DNA from: Candidatus Muproteobacteria bacterium
GTDB lineage: Bacteria; Pseudomonadota; Gammaproteobacteria; Acidiferrobacterales; Sulfurifustaceae
Length of the DNA: 5,240 bases
Direction of reading: 5' to 3'
NCBI GenBank assembly: GCA_023266455.1
Contig: JAHFQD010000028.1
Span: 1-5,240 of the forward strand
The translations under genes were made by a program, and so were the position numbers. Shown piece by piece: positions 4,683-5,240 of the stretch (its first letter is position 1; every line of letters begins with the position of its first letter). Under the pieces are notes generated by a model. That model worked only from the letters and a program-made list of their open reading frames with translations, was not told where the DNA came from and ran no database searches.

Positions 4683-5240
4683 ATGATGGACGCTAGAAAA
4701 GCAAAAACCGCGGCCGACGCACAACGCATCGTCGAGCATTGGAACATCGGGCACGTAAAGGTCGGCGTCTTCGACGTCGATGGCGTTTTGCGCGGTAAAT
4801 ACATGTCGCGCGAAAAATTTCTTTCGGCGTTGGAGCATGGATTCGGATTTTGCGACGTCGTGTTGGGCTGGGATTCGAACGATCAACTTTACGACAACGT
4901 CAAATACACTGGCTGGCACACTGCGTATCCAGACGCGACCGTGCGCATCTTGCCAGACACCGCGCGCGAGATTCCGTGGGAGCTAAGCACGCTGTTCTTT
5001 CTCGGCGAATTCGACGGCGCGGCGGAAGCAATTTGTCCGCGCGCGTTATTGCGCCGCGTACTCGCGCGCGCGGACAAAATGGGATTCAAAGTTTTCGCCG
5101 GCGCCGAGTTTGAATTCTTCATGTTCGACGAGACGCCACATTCGGTGCGTGAAAAAAATTATCGAAATCTAAAAACCATCACGCCCGGTTATTTTGGTTA
5201 CTCGGTATTGCGTAACAGTGTGCATGCCGAGTTCTATCAT
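4683..5240 (+). CDS. Glutamine-synthetase-family protein (GlnA/PuuA-like), N-terminal 186 codons
   Basis: Open from the ATG at 4683 to the window edge; the C-terminal part is outside (family members are usually about 440-470 residues). The start is set by AGGAAGG 9 nt upstream; Met2 is a possible alternative. The N-terminal beta-grasp domain (about 22-110) carries VGVFDVDGVLRGKYMSREKF, the position of the DLNG..RGK motif in GlnA-like ligases, then CDVVLGWDSNDQLYDN. The catalytic domain begins with FAGAEFEFFMFD (138-149). Glu142 and Glu144 correspond by position to the metal-binding Glu129 and Glu131 of type I glutamine synthetase. The family joins an amine or ammonia to the gamma-carboxyl of glutamate using ATP in the cytoplasm. 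The divergent N-terminus suggests a specialised relative, such as a gamma-glutamyl-polyamine ligase, rather than the housekeeping enzyme, but the substrate-deciding residues are not all visible. It is transcribed away from the cytochrome cluster, and no functional link is evident. Confidence 0.93.
   Translation, partial: MMDARKAKTAADAQRIVEHWNIGHVKVGVFDVDGVLRGKYMSREKFLSALEHGFGFCDVVLGWDSNDQLYDNVKYTGWHTAYPDATVRILPDTAREIPWELSTLFFLGEFDGAAEAICPRALLRRVLARADKMGFKVFAGAEFEFFMFDETPHSVREKNYRNLKTITPGYFGYSVLRNSVHAEFYH

Noticed and set aside
4432..4919. Minus-strand frames in the intergenic region and antisense to the glutamine-synthetase-like gene
   Set aside because: They lack Shine-Dalgarno sites and domains. 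One gains its length from translating the 15-bp tandem repeat, the others from being antisense to a real gene.
1..5240. Mobile elements, CRISPR arrays, tRNA or rRNA genes
   Set aside because: No transposase or integrase coding, no regularly spaced direct repeats with spacers, and no tRNA-like or rRNA-like sequence was seen. The only tandem repeat is two copies of 15 bp.

Overview
This window holds three genes in tandem on the minus strand (from 4377 down past base 1) and one divergent gene on the plus strand (4683 to beyond base 5240). A 305-bp intergenic region separates the two groups. Both end genes are cut by the window edges. Codon and base use look uniform, and there is no transposase, integrase, tRNA, rRNA or CRISPR array. 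The exported haem proteins, the lipoprotein, the SD-led genes and a REP-like palindrome of the CCCTCTCCC...GGGAGAGGG type suggest a Gram-negative bacterium. Pseudomonadota, possibly Gammaproteobacteria, is my best guess, but this is inference and not proven by anything in the window.

Minus-strand cluster, in transcription order: (1) an 850-residue exported di-haem c-type cytochrome (4377-1825), resembling the RoxA-like branch of the MauG/di-haem peroxidase relatives; (2) a roughly 295-residue lipoprotein of unrecognised family (1717-827); (3) the first 263 codons of a membrane-anchored, single-CXXCH protein (791 to beyond base 1). Gene 3 is missing from simple ORF calls because it starts with GTG and has no stop inside the window. 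I reconstructed it by reading the minus strand in the register of the 789-791 start, and it is open to the edge. All three products should sit in or face the periplasm. The simplest reading is one operon for a periplasmic haem redox or oxygenase system with a lipid-anchored partner. The substrate is unknown. RoxA itself cleaves polyisoprene, but that cannot be transferred to this protein from sequence alone.

Plus strand: the first 186 codons of a glutamine-synthetase-family enzyme (GlnA/PuuA-like ligase). Its upstream region is unusually structured. It has a TTTCGC/GCGAAA cluster, an 18-bp near-perfect palindrome, a perfect 15-bp tandem duplication containing a -10-like TATAAG in each copy, and a strong Shine-Dalgarno.

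Other structure: a REP-like GC-rich hairpin lies between cluster genes 1 and 2, and an 11-bp perfect inverted repeat lies in the last codons of the cytochrome gene. The points most worth following are the three-gene cytochrome/lipoprotein/haem-protein module, the very cysteine-rich insert of the big cytochrome, and the layered control region of the glutamine-synthetase-like gene.
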